The position numbers and the translations under genes were made by a program. Shown here piece after piece: positions 25,001 through 38,600 of a stretch of 64,000 nt of DNA. The stretch's first letter is position 1. Each line of letters begins with the position of its first letter. The DNA is from Lepus europaeus (Eukaryota > Chordata > Mammalia > Lagomorpha > Leporidae): assembly GCF_033115175.1 (NCBI RefSeq), contig NC_084835.1, forward strand, positions 31,949,858 to 32,013,857, read 5' to 3'. The notes under the pieces were generated by a model. That model was not told where the DNA came from, ran no database searches, and saw nothing but the letters and a program-made list of their open reading frames with translations.

Positions 25001-28000
25001 GACTACTGGAACTCATAGAAGAGTTTGGCAAAGTAGCAGGATATAAAATCAATGCACAAAGATCAACAGCCTTTGTATACACAGGCAATGCCATGGCTGA
25101 GGAAGAACTTCTAAGGTCAATCCCATTCACAATAGCCACAAAAACAATTAAATACCTTGGAATAAACTTAACGAAGGACATTAAAGATCTCTACGATGAA
25201 AATTACAAAACCTTAAAGAAAGAAATAGAAGAGGATACCAAAAAATGGAAAAATCTTCCATGCTCATGGATTGGAAGAATCAGTATCATCAAAATGTCCA
25301 TTCTTCCAAAAGCAATTTATAGATTCAATGCAATAGCAATCAAAATACCGAAGACATTCTTCTCAGATCTGGAAAAAATGATGCTGAAATTCATATGGAG
25401 ACACAGGAGACCTCGAATAGCTAAAGCAATCTTGTACAACAAAAACAAAGCTGGAGGCATCACAATACCAGATTTCAGGTCATACTACAGGGCAGTTGTT
25501 ATCAAAACAGCATGGTACTGGTACAGAAACAGATGGATAGACCAGTGGAACAGAATAGAAACACCAGAAATCAATCCAAACAGCTACAGCCAACTTATAT
25601 TTGATCAAAGATCCAAAACCAATCCCTGGAGTAAGGACAGTCTATTCAATAAATGGTGCTGGGAAAATTGGATTTCCACGTGCAGAATCATGAAGCAAGA
25701 CCCCTACCTTACACCTTACACAAAAATTCACTCAACATGAATTAAAGACTTAAATCTACGACCCAACACCATCAAATTATTAGAGAGCATTGGAGAAACC
25801 CTGCAAGATATAGGTGCCGGCAAAGACTTCTTGGAAAAGACCCCGGAAGCATAGGCAGTCAAAGCAAAAATTAACATTTGGGATTGCATCAAATTGAGAA
25901 GTTTCTGCACTTCAAAAGAAACAGTCAGGAAAGTGAAGAGGCAACCAACAGAATGGGAAAAAATATTTGCAAACTATACAACAGATAAAGGGTTGATAAC
26001 CAGAATCTACAAAGAAATCAAGAAACTCCTCAACATCAAAACAAACAACCCACTTAAGAGATGGGCCAAGGACCTCAATAGACATTTTTCAAAAGAGGAA
26101 TTCCAAATGGCCAACAGACACATGAAAAAATGTTCAAGATCACTAGCAATCAGGGAAATGCAAATCAAAACCACAATGAGGTTTCACCTCATCCCAATTA
26201 GAATGGCTCACATTCAGAAATCCACCAACAATAGATGCTGGAGAGGATGTAGGGAAAAAGGGACACTAACCCACTGTTGGTGGGAATGCAAACTGGTCAA
26301 GCTACTATGGAAGTCAGTCTGGAGATTCCTCAGAAACCTGAATATAACCCTACCATACAACCCAGCCATCCCACTCCTGGAAATTTACCCAAAGGGAATT
26401 AATTTGGCAAACAAAAAAGCTGTCTGCACCATAATGTTTATTGCAGCTCAATTCACAATAGCTAAGACCTGGAACCAACCCAAATGCCCATCAACAGTAG
26501 ACTGGATAAAGAAATTATGGGACATGTACTCTATAGAATACTATACAGCAGTCAACAACAATGAAATCCGGTCATTTGCAACAAGATGGAGGAATCTGGA
26601 AAACATTATGCTGAGTGAATTAAGCCAGTCCCAAAGGGACAAATATCATATGTTCTCCCTGATCAGTGACAACTAACTGAGCACCAAAGGGGAAACCTGT
26701 TGAAGTGAAATGGACACTATGAGAAACAGTCACTTGATCAGCTCTTGTCCTGACTGTTGATGTACAATGTAATACTTTATCTATTTTAGTATTTTTTTTC
26801 TTCTAGTACTATTGGTTGAACTCTATAATTAACACACAATTATTCTTAGGTGTTTAAATTTTAACTGAAAAGTGATCCCTGTTAAATATAAGAGTGGGAA
26901 TAAGAGAGAGAGGAGATGTACAATTTGGGACATACTCAATCGGACTTGCCCCAAATGGTGGAGTCAGAAATGTGCCAGGGGATTCCAATACAATCCCATC
27001 AAGGTGGCATGTACCAATGGCATCTCACTAGTCCAAGTGATCAATTTCAGTTCACAATTGATCACACTGAGAGGTCTAAGAGTCAAAGGGATCACACAAA
27101 GAAGACTGGTGTCTGCTAATACTAACTGATAGAATCAAAAAGGGAGAGAACAATCCATCATGGGAAGTGGGATACACAGCAGACTCATAGAATGGCAGAT
27201 GTCCTAAATAGCACTCTGGCCTCAGAATCAGCCCTTAAGGCATTTGGATCTGGCTCAAGAGCCCATGAGAGTATTTTAGGCATGGAAAGCGAAGACACTG
27301 GCAAAAAAAAAAAAAAAAAAAAAAACTAAATGAAAGATCTCTGTGACTGAGATCCCAGTGGAAAGAACGGGGCCATCAAAGAAGGAGGTACCTTTCTCTG
27401 AAGGGAGGAGAGAACTTCCACTTTGACTATGACCTTGTCTGAATAAGATCGAAGTCAGCGAACTCAAAAAGCTTCCATAGCCCTGGCAACTCATGACTAG
27501 AGCCTAGGGAGATTACTGACACCATAAACAGGAGTGTCAAATTGTTAAGTCAACAACAGGAGTCACTGTGTACTTACTTCTTATGTGGGATCTGTCCTTA
27601 ATGTGTTGTCCAATGTGAATTAATGCTATAACTAGTACTGAAACAGTATTTTACACTTTATGTTCTGTGTGGGTGCAAACTGATGAAATCTTTACTTAAT
27701 ATATACTAAATCAATCTTCTGTATATAAAGATAATTGAGAGTGAATCTTGATGTGAATGGAATGGGAGAGGGAGCGGGAGATGGGGGGGTGCGAGTGGGA
27801 GGGAAATTATGGGGGGTAAGCCATTGTAATCTATAAACTGTACTTTGGAAATTTATATTTACTAAATAAAAAAAAAAAACCACTTTTAAAAAGAGTGAGT
27901 GCCAACAGGAGCTAGGCCAAGGAAAGGGGAGCCAGTCACTGCAGCTCAGAGCTTTCTTTCCCTCGTGTCCTGCTTCAAATCAACTCTCGGCCGGTGTCGT

Positions 28001-31000
28001 GGCTTAACAGGCTAATCCTCTGCCTTGCGGCACCGGCACACCGGGTTCTAGTCCCGGTTGGGGCGCCGGATTCTATCCCGGTTGCCCCTCTTCCAGGCCA
28101 GCTCTCTGCTGTGGCCCGGGAAGGCAGTGGAGGATGGCCCAAGTGCTTGGGCCCTGCACCCGCATGGGAGACCAGGAGAAGCACCTGGCTCCTGGCTTTG
28201 GATCAGTGAGATGCGCCGGCTGCAGTGGCCATTGGAGGGTAACCAACGACAAAAAGGAAGACCTTTCTGTCTCTCTCTCTCTCTCACTATCCACTCTACC
28301 TGTCAAAAAAAAAAAAAAATCAACTCTCAACAATACAGGGGCAAAGAGGCTCAGGCAAGTTTCTTTGTACACAGATGCTTCTTAAACTTTATCATAGCTA
28401 TGGCACCCTCCCTCCCTGCAACTGATTAAACTGCACATTCAGATTCAAGGGGCACAGGGGCCTCTCTGGGGCCTCCTGCTGCTCCTGGCCCATGGACCAC
28501 AGCTGAGTCATTAATCTCTAAAATACCCGGAAGGATTCTTCCCTGTGTTTTTCATAATGTGCTTCTGACTTTAAGCAAGGACGGTAGTACCAATTAAAAA
28601 GGAAATCCACAGTGACTGAAACCTGAAGTAGAGTAGGTCTAGGCTGCTGTTGAAAATTCCCTATAGCAACTGAGGGTTAGCAAAAAGGTAGGGTGTCCTG
28701 CCATTTCGGTTCAAATCTTACAGGCCTGCAGTATTCAACTGATAATCAGTTTGTTCAACGGCTCAAAGAACTACAAGACTCAGCTGCCATGCAGAAGATC
28801 CCTCTGATCCCATCCACCCCGGAAGAGATGAGTGAAATGCTCCAACTCTGCTCTTACGTCCGCTTCAAGGTGCCCCAGCAGGTAACGTGCTCCCCACAGC
28901 CGAACAGTTGCCCTCTGCCATGGGCTTAGCTGGTGAGTACCAGCTTCCTGCATGCATTGCCTCCTTCACCTGTGCATTCACTCCTTCTTGTCCTTTTATA
29001 GCCGTTCACCCATGTAGCTCCTATGCAATGCCTGTGACATGTCAGACTGTCCAGTGATGTTATCCCACATCATATAGGTGCAGGTAGTCAGTGTGCTTTT
29101 GAGAGAATGCAAGTGGGAAAGACAAGTAATGTTGACCATAGTGCGATCTCCTGGCTTCCCAAGTCCCACTTTGAGGACTGCAGGGCCTTGACAGTTATGG
29201 GAAGGATGCTGGGGTCTTCCTAAGCACAGTAGGAGAACCCCTGAGGAGTGTGGGGGAGCACAGAAGAAAAGAGGCACATCTGAGGTGGTGGTGGTGTGGG
29301 CCAGGTGGCAGCAGTGGAGATGAGAGAGCTGCGGTACATAGGAGAGGTGACTTCCAGTACTTGCATAGCCGTGTGGACAATGATAGCATTTTCTGAGTAG
29401 AAGCAGCAGAGGAAGGACGGCTTGGGGGATATGCCAAGAGCTCCGTTTTGGATCTGTCACCTTCGAATGGCCTGCGAGGGCTCCACGAGAGAACCAGGAG
29501 AGGAGAGTCCATGGCTGAGGCCTCTTTTTTTTTTTTTTCCAAAGATTTATTTATTTATGTGAAAGACAGAGTTACAGAGAGGCAGAGAGAGGGAGAGGGA
29601 GAAGTCGTCCATCCGCTGATTCACTCCCCAGATGGCCACAACAGCTGGAGCTGGGCTGATCCCTAGCCAGGAGCTTCTTCTGGGTCTCCCACGAGGGTGC
29701 AGGGGCCCAAGGACTTGGCAGTCTTCTACTGCTTTCTCAGGCTATAGCAAAGAGCTGGATTGGAAGCGGAGCAGCCGAGACTCGAATCGGTGCTCATATG
29801 GGATGCCGGCACTGCAGGTGGTGGCCTTACCTGCTACATCATGCACCAGTCCAGGGTTAGGCCTGTCAACATGAATTATCTCCTCCTACTGTAGGAACTG
29901 GATCCTGCCTCAGGGTGGGGTGGGTCTCCCTGGGACGTGAAAGAACTCGCTCTCTTGAAAAGTTGCAAACACCACTCAGCAGGTGTGGCCTGTCTGAGGG
30001 AGCACTCAGAACCTGAATCTGTAGTGGCCCCTATCCCTGAAGTCCTCTTTTAGTCACGAAGTGGCACTGTCCTCTCGCAGCACTGACTGCTCCCCAGAAT
30101 AGAGTAGTGCAACAGTGTTCTAGAAAGCTCTGTGTGTCCAGGGGTCAGGGATATGAAATGCCGAGGGAAAATAAATGGCAGCTGCAAAAGCCTTTCTTTC
30201 CTGGGAGAGAAGGAGCACCCGGGCCCTCAGCCCACTGGATCATATCTTGTTTTGATCGTCCCTTTGCTTGCCTGTGTCTTCCACGCTAAACTCTGTAAGA
30301 TCAGGGACTAAGTCTCAGTTGGTTGTTCTGTCCCAGACTTTGGCATGGTGCTTGCATGAGGTTGGTCCTAGGTATAGATTGGATGGATCCGGAGATGAGA
30401 GAATGCCTGGATAACGCAGGCATGGAGAGTGGATGGGTGAGCAGGTGCAGGATGGAAGGATACCTGAGTTGGTGCCTGCATCCAGGAAGGCAGAGACAAC
30501 ACTAAATGGTAAACAAGGGATGTTGGAACCTCCCCAGAGTTTTATCACTGGCTTATTTTTGTTGTTGTTGTTTTTTTTTAAGTTTAAAGATTTATTTATT
30601 TGAAAAGCAGGGTTAGAGAAAGAGAAGGAGAGGCAGAGAGAGAAAAAGATGGAGATATCTTCCATTCACTGGTTCATTCCTCAAATGGTTACAATGACTG
30701 GGGCTGGGCCAGGCTGAAGCCAGGAGCCAGAAGCTTCATTTAGGTCTCCCACTTGAGTGCAGGGACCCAGACATTTGGGCCATCCTCCCCTGCTTTCCCA
30801 GGCACATTAGCAGAGAGCTGGATTGGAGGTGGAGCAGCTGAGACTCTAACTGGCACCCCATTGGATGCCGGCATCAGATGGCAGCTTAGCCCACTATACC
30901 ACAACCCCCATGGTTTATTTCTTTGTTGCTTAAGAGGCCCATCCTCCCTAATCATTCTTTTTTTTTTTTTTAAAGTGACCTTATTCTACATTGGGGTATT

Positions 31001-34000
31001 AGTGAATAATGACTTGATAGTGGGTTCATTCTGATTGTATCTTTAAAAAAAAAAAAGATTTATTTATTTATTCGAAAGTCAGAGTTACAGAGAGGCAGAG
31101 GCAGAGACATAGAGACAGAGAGATCTTTCATCTACTGGTTCACTCCCCAAATGGTGCAACAACGGCTGGAGCTGGGCTTATTCAAAGCCTGAAGCCAGGA
31201 GCTTCTTCCCGGTCTCCCACGAGGGTGCAGGGGCGCAAGAACTTGAGACATCTACTGCCTTACTAGGCCATAGTAGAGAGTTGGATTGGAAATCGAGAAG
31301 CTGGGACTTGAACTGGCGCCCATATGTGATTCTGGCACTGCGGGTGGCTTTATCCCCTGTGCCACAGTGCCAACCTCCCCCCCAATTGTATCTTAAGCAG
31401 AGACTCTCAAGGTAGGGCAGTCATCAGGCCGTCTCACGGGTCTCTTATATGCTGGAGGGACCTCTTGGCCTCATAGCATTACCATTGTTTTTTTAAATGT
31501 GAAACAGCAGCCTAGGAGCTACTCCCGACTACTTTGTAACAGCACCATGAGAATTCTGACAATTAGGAGACCCTAAAATCCTGGACCGTGCGGTGAATCC
31601 CCTCCATTGTCCCCAAGCGGCAGAGGCCCCAGGAAGTGCTTCTTCTCCTGCTTTCTAACTTTGGGTTTTTCACGCTTAGATCCTGCAGGGCCTCGTGGAT
31701 GTCCGCCTTCCTCACAACAACTTCTACAGGAAGTGTAAGTAACCCTGCTTTCAACCTGGCACTCGTTCCAATGACAGGTGACAGGTGGCTTTTCTTTCTG
31801 AACTTTGCAAGGCTTGGAATGTTTCCTAGGGCCTCAGAAGAGAGGAAGGGGTGCCCCCCACCTGCTGCTTCCCCGACCCTGGGTGGTACCCACAGCCACA
31901 GCCCAGCACACACTCACTTGTTTTCCTTTTCTGACAGTGTTTTTGGAAATCGTCAGTGAGAAGTCCAGATACTCCCTGCATAAGAACATGGACAAGATCA
32001 AGGTTCCCACGCAAATCATCTGGGGGAAGCAAGACCAGGTATGTCACCCAGCCCTGCAGAGAGACACACTTGAGGGAAAGCCAGAGGCCTTCAGCAAAGG
32101 GAGCCTCTTATCAGAAGGAGGTGGGGTATACCTGTGCCTGAGACGAGATGGCACATTGCTCAGGGAGTTGAGAGCAAGGACATTTAGTCTTTGAAAATGA
32201 AGAGCCATTTAAGATCATTCTAAAACACATTTTTATCAAAGTCATATAATCACATGGTATGAAAAACTTCAAAGAGTACAAAAAAGTTTATCATGTAAAT
32301 GTGATCTATTTCATATTCCAAATCCGAATTCCCACTGCCTTGAAGCAGCTCCTACTGTCTTGCATTGTTTGTGTCTCACAGTGTTTGAACCAGATGTTGG
32401 CGAGTGTCTTCTGCAGAGGGCCAGATGGCACATACGTCTGGTTTTATGGTCTGTAGTCCCCATGACAACTCTTCAGCTCTGCCGGTGTAGCACAGAAACA
32501 GCCCTAGATACTACGTGACCAAATGGCATGGCTATGTTCCGGCAAACACACTCTCATTTTGTTTTCCCCAGAAACCTTTTATTTAAGGAAAACAAACTTC
32601 ATACATTTCATAATTACAAGTTTAGAAGCATGGTGATTCTTCCCGCCATACCCGCCCTCCCACTCACTCTGCTACCCCTCTTCCTCCTCCCTTTCCTATT
32701 CCCATTCTTATTTTTTACTAAGATCTATTTTCAGTTAACTTTATACACATATGATTAACTCTATGTTAAGTAAAGAGTAAAACAAACAGTATGAAAAACA
32801 AAAAAAACTGTTCCTCAACAGTCAAGACAAGGGCTGTTCAAAGTCATTTATTAAAGTGTCAATTTCACTTCTATAGATTACCATGTAAATACTGTATTAG
32901 TTATCACAGGTTAGGGAGAACCATGAGCTATTTGTCCCTTAGGGACTGGCTTATTTTACTAAGTATGATGTTTTCCAGTTTAATCCATTTTGTTGCAAAT
33001 GACCAGATTTGGTTTTGTTTTGTTTTTACCACCGTGTAGTATTCCATGGTGTACATATCCCATAATTTCTCCAGTCTTTAGTTAATGGGCATTTGGGTTG
33101 ATTCCATATCTTAGCTGTTGTGAATTGAGCTGCATTATGGGGGTACAGATAACTCTTCATGTGCCGATTTAATTTCCTTTGGTAAAATCCCAGGAGTGGG
33201 ATGGCTGGGTCATATGGTAGGTCTATATTCAGATTTCTGAGGTATCTCCATACTGTCTTCCATAGTGGCTTTACCAGCTTACATTCCCTCCAACAGTGGA
33301 TTAGGGTATCTTTTTTCCCCACATACTCACCAGCATTTGTTGTTTGTTGATTTCTGTATGAAAGCCATTCTGACTGGGGTGAGGTGAAACCTCATTGTGG
33401 TTTTGATTTTCATTTCCCTGATGGCTAGTGATCCTAAGCATTTTTTCTTGTGTCTGTTAGCCATTTGTATTTCCTCTTTTGAAAAATGCCTGTTTAAGTC
33501 CTTTGCCGATTTCTTAACTGGGTTGTTTGTTTTGTTGTTTTAGAGTTTCTTGATCTCTGTGTATTCTGGTTATTAATACTTTATCAGTTGCCTAGTTTAC
33601 AAATAATTTCTCCCATTCTGTCAGTTGCCTATTCACTTTCCTGAGGGTTTCTTTTGCAGTACAGTACAAAATTTGTCAATTTTGGCTTTGAATGCCTGTG
33701 CCTCTGGGGTCTTTTCCAAGAACTCTTTGTTAAAGCAAATGTATTGCAGGGTTTCCCCAAGGTTCTCTAATAATTTGATAGTTTCGGGTTGTAAATTTAG
33801 GTCTTTAATCCATTTTGAGTGGATTTTTGTGTAAGGTGCAGGTAGGGGTCAATGCTTCATACTTCTGCCTGTGAAGATCCAGTTTTCCTAGCACTATTTG
33901 TTGAATAGACTGTCCTTGTTCCAGGGATTGGTTTTAGTTCCTTGGTCAAAGATATGTTGGTTATAGATGCATGGACTGATTTCTGGCGTTTCTATTCTGT

Positions 34001-35586
34001 CCTATTGGTTTATTCATCTGTTTTTGTACCAGTACCAGGCTGTTTTGATTATAATTGCCCTGTAGTATGTCTTGAAATACTATTGTGAAGCCGGCGCCGC
34101 GGCTCAGTAGGCAATCCTCCGCCTTGTGGCGCCGGCACACCGGGTTCTAGTCCCGGTTGGGGTGCCGGATTCTGTCCCGGTTGCCCCTCTTCCAGGCCAG
34201 CTCTCTGCTGTGGCCAGGGAGTGCAGTGAGGATGGCCCAAGTCCTTGGGCCCTGCACCCCATGGGAGACCAGGAGAAGCACCTGGCTCCTGGCTTCAGAT
34301 CAGCACGGTACGCTGGCTGCAGCGCACCTACCGCGGCGGCCATTGGAGGGTGAACCAACGGCAAAAAGGAAGACCTTTCTCTCTGTCTCCCTCTACTGTC
34401 CACTCTGCCTGTCAAAAAAAAAAAAAAAGAAATACTATTGTGACGCCTCCAGCTTTTTTTGTTGTTGCTGTATAAGGTTGCTGTATCTATTTGGGGTTTC
34501 CTGTGTTTCCATATAGATTTCAGCATCATTTTTTCTATATCTGAGAAGAATGTCCTTGGAATTTTGATCGGTATTGCATTGAATCTGTAAATTGCTTTTG
34601 GTAGTATGGACATTTTGATGATATTGATTCTTCCGATCCATGAACATGGAAGATTTTTCCAGTTTTTTGTATCTTCTTCTTTTCTTTCTCTAATGTTTTG
34701 TAATTCTGATAGTAGAGATCTTTGACATCCTTGGTTAAATTTATTCCAAGGTATTTTCTTTTTTTGGTAGCTATTGTGAATGGGATCGATATTAGAAGTT
34801 CTTTCTCAGCCATTGCATTGTCTTTGTATACAAAGGCTGTTGATTTTTGTGGTTGATTTTGTAACCTATCACTTTACCAAACTCTTCTATGAGTTCCAGT
34901 AGTCTCTTAGTGGAGTCTTTTGGATCCCCTTTATATAGAATCATGTCATCTGCAAATAGGGATGTTTGATTTCCTCCTTTCCAATTTCAAACACAATATT
35001 AAAAGCAAGAAGCAAGCCTTCATTTGCCTACGCCTATTGTAAACACACACATGCTCATAACATCCACAGACACTTCAGAAAATTTGTGGAGAATGGGATT
35101 TTTTTTTTTTTTTTTTTTGAGAATGGGATTTAACGATGACTTTATTTTGGTGCAAAGAAGTTGAAATTCGGCCGGCGCCGTGGCTCAACAGGCTAATCCT
35201 CCGCCTTGCGGCGCTGGCACACCGGGTTCTAGTCCCAGTCGGGGCGCCGGATTCTATCCCAGTTGCCCCTCTTCCAGGCCAGCTCTCTGCTATGGCCCGG
35301 GAAGGCAGTGGAGGATGGCCCAAGTGCTTGGGCCCTGCACCCACATGGGAGACCAGGAGAAGCACCTGGCTCATGGCTTCGGATCAGCGCAGCGTGCCGG
35401 CTGTGGCGGCCACTTGGGGGGTGAACCAACGGCAAAAAGGAAGACCTTTCTCTCTGTCTCTCTCTCTCACTATCCACTCTGCCTGTCAAAAAAAAGAAGT
35501 TGAAATTCATGCACAATGTTTCTAAGGCACATCACACATATTCCCTGAATCCTGTGAAGGCCCTTGTTAGTACATATGCATGTATA

Positions 35587-35619
<33 letters not shown>

Positions 35620-38600
35620 GATATTTATGTAAGTTTTTCATATACACTGTATACACTATATTGCATCAGACTTCATATATATATACATATATATATATGA
35701 AATATATATCTTGGAAACCTTTCATATTAGCCCATAGAGGTCTTTTTATGCTATTTGTCAAAAATATTTTATTTTGAAATAATTTCAATCTTAGAAAAAA
35801 GGTTACATGTGTACAGGATTCTTCTCTATATCCCTTTTCCAAATTCCTCAATTTAAATGCTCTCCTGGGGTATGATTTACATTCTTTGGAATTCCCTCAG
35901 GAGGCACCATCCCCAAAACCCAGGTACAGAATACTTCTGTCACCCCAGAGAGTTCCCACCTGCCCACGTGCAGTTAATCTCCACACCCACCCCACGTAAC
36001 TGCTGATGTGTTTTGTTCCATAGTTTTTCTTTTTCAATAGTTTTTCTTTTTCAGTTCCATTTAGATGCTGTCATACAATATGTAGTCTTTTTGCTTCTGG
36101 CTTCTTTCGTCCATGCAGTTTCTAAGGTCCATGCATGTCGTTGTGTATATAGCTAGTTTTATCCTTTTCATTGCTGAGTGTTATTCCTTGGTATGTGTGT
36201 GCCACTTTTTATTAGCAATTTTTTAAAAGATGTATCCATTTATTTTAAAAGCACAGGTACAGAGGGGCAGAGGCAGAGACAGAGACAGAGTTCCTCCATC
36301 TGTTAATTCACTCCCCAAATGGCTGCAACTGCCAGAGCTGGGCTGATCTGACGCCAGGAGCCAAGAGGCTCCCTCGGGTCTCCCATGTGGGTGCAGGAGC
36401 CCAAAGACTTGGGCCATCTTCTACTGCTTTCCTAGGCCATCAGCAGGGAGCTGATCGAAGTAGAGCAGCCAGGACACGAACCAGTGCCCATATGGGATGC
36501 CAGCACCGCAGGAGGCAGCTTTACCTGCCATGCCACAGCACCGACCCCTCGTTAGCAATTTCTAAAAAACTTTTACCACTTAGCACTCCCATCTATCTAT
36601 CCAGAAGTGTATCTTTGGGACCATTTGGAGTACATGTTTACATGACGCCCCTGGGTCCCTTACATTTTAGGGTGTATTCACCATGAACAAGAATATTCAC
36701 TCATAGCTCCATCCTCCATAGCACATCATTACGTTCTGGAAACATGGTGGCAGGATGCTTCATGCTACAGTCCGTGATCCAGTTTTGTCACTTGCTTCAG
36801 TCATGTCTTCTCTGGCACCTCCTCTCCCCCTGCCACCCTGATCCAGCATCTGACCCAGGGTCGCTTGCTACCTGCCAGGTCTCTTGAGTCTCCTTCCATA
36901 GACAGCTGTTCATGACAGGGAGATGCGTGAAGAGGATGAAGGCTGGTCAGTTTATGAAGTGCTGTTCAGTTTGAGTTTGTCTGCTGTTTCCTCATGGAGA
37001 AATTCAGGTTCCATATGCCTGGCCAGACATCTCATGAGTGAGAACGTGGCACATCCTCAGACGCACCGGGTCCTTGTGCTTCTAACTGGCGATGTTGATT
37101 GTGATCGCCTCTCAGGCTGTAGTCTGCATTTCCCTTATACAGAGTTACTGATGTGCAGGTTGTGGGCACACTTTGAGACCATGCAGTTGTCCTGTTCCCC
37201 ATCAAACACCCCCCACCTTAATTTACCATTCATGATGATTCTTGCCCCAAACCATCTTTTGCTTCATTCTTTTCCAGGAGCTCCATAGGATTGCATAAAG
37301 TTGCTCTGCCACAGTGCATTTCATTCGCATCTTCCCAATTGTCATTCAGGTTCCTTTCAGGGTTTTGCTGTTAAACGACACCAGGGTACAGATGATTAGC
37401 CGTGTGTGTTTGTGGGACGTGAGCATAGCAGAAGAGTCAGTTCTTGGATGTGGGATCACCGGATCCAAGGGCATGTGCCTTTAGAATGTTCAGAGGCTTT
37501 GTCAGATTGTCTTGTATTAACTGGGTGAGGCCATCTTAATAAAATGCCACACACTGGTAGCTCTGGAGGCCAGAAGTCCGAGATCAAGGCGTCAGCAGGG
37601 TTGTTTCTTTGTGAGGCTTGTGAAAGAGTCTGTTCTGTATATGAAATACATGTGACTTGTATAACTTAAATAAAATTTTAAAAAATAGACTCTGTTCTGT
37701 GCCTTTCCCATGGCCTTTGGTGATGCCAGCCGTCTGCAGTGTGCCTTGGCTTGTGGCTGCCTCCTCTGCTGTCTGTCTTCATCTTCATGTGGTGTTCTAC
37801 CCGTGCGTGTGGCTGCCTCTGTGTCCCAATGTCTGCTTTTTATAAGGCTGCTGCTCAGATTGGATGCAGGGCCCACCTCTTCATAACTAACTATACCTGC
37901 AATGCCCTGTTTCCAAATAACGCCACTTTCTGAAGGACTAGGGGTTAGGGCTTCCACAGATAGATCTGGGGGACACAGCGGGCCCTCCAAAGATGTGCTA
38001 ATGTATGCACACTGCCAGGACTCCTCTCTTGTATGCAACTGTTCTTTTTTTTTAAGATTTAATTTATTTATTGGAGAGGTAGACTCACGGAGAGAGGGAG
38101 AGACAGAGAAAAAGGTCTCCCATCCACTGGTTCACTCCCCAAATGGCTACAACGGCCACAGCTGGGCCAACCCGAAGGCAGGAGTCAGTAGCTTTTTCCT
38201 GGTCTCCCACATGGCTGCAAGGGCCCAAGCATTTGGATCATCTTCCACTGCTTTCCCAGGCCATTAGCAGAGAGCTGGATCGGAAGTGCCATGCACAGCC
38301 AGGACTCAAACTGCTGCCCATATGAAATGCCAGTCCCGCAGGTGGAGGCTTAGCCTGCTACACCACAGTGCTGGCCCCTGAAGTTGTTTTTAGAAGTCAC
38401 ATCCTACTGCGAGTTCTTCCTGAAGTTGAAGGCAGGAGGCAGCAAAGAGAAGAATGGGCTTTCTGAGGCCCATGAGGCAGACAGAGTGGCACTGGCTGTT
38501 AGAAGGTGTCCAGGAGTTTTATGAGAAAAGGATATAGTAGAAAAGCTTTTCTGGAGGAGACAGTTTTTCCAAAGCCCTGGTTTTATTCTGTTTTCTGTTG

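Larger units (their letters stand above)
23490..27879 (+). mobile_element. L1 retrotransposon, 5'-truncated, sense to ABHD6
   Basis: It begins within ORF2 near the end of the endonuclease domain (an FSDH motif codes at 23523). It runs through the reverse transcriptase and the cysteine-rich C-terminus, then a 1.2 kb 3' UTR ending in AATAAA and an A tail. ORF1 and the 5' UTR are missing. The left edge may be slightly further upstream. It lies in the ABHD6 intron between coding exons 4 and 5. Confidence 0.93.

Noticed and set aside
24106-26676. Reverse transcriptase as a possible novel retroelement or retron
   Set aside because: The order of motifs and the 3' UTR are those of ordinary mammalian L1, with disabling stops.
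34104-34613. 169-codon minus-strand frame
   Set aside because: A chance fusion of L1 ORF2 text with SINE sequence across the insertion point.
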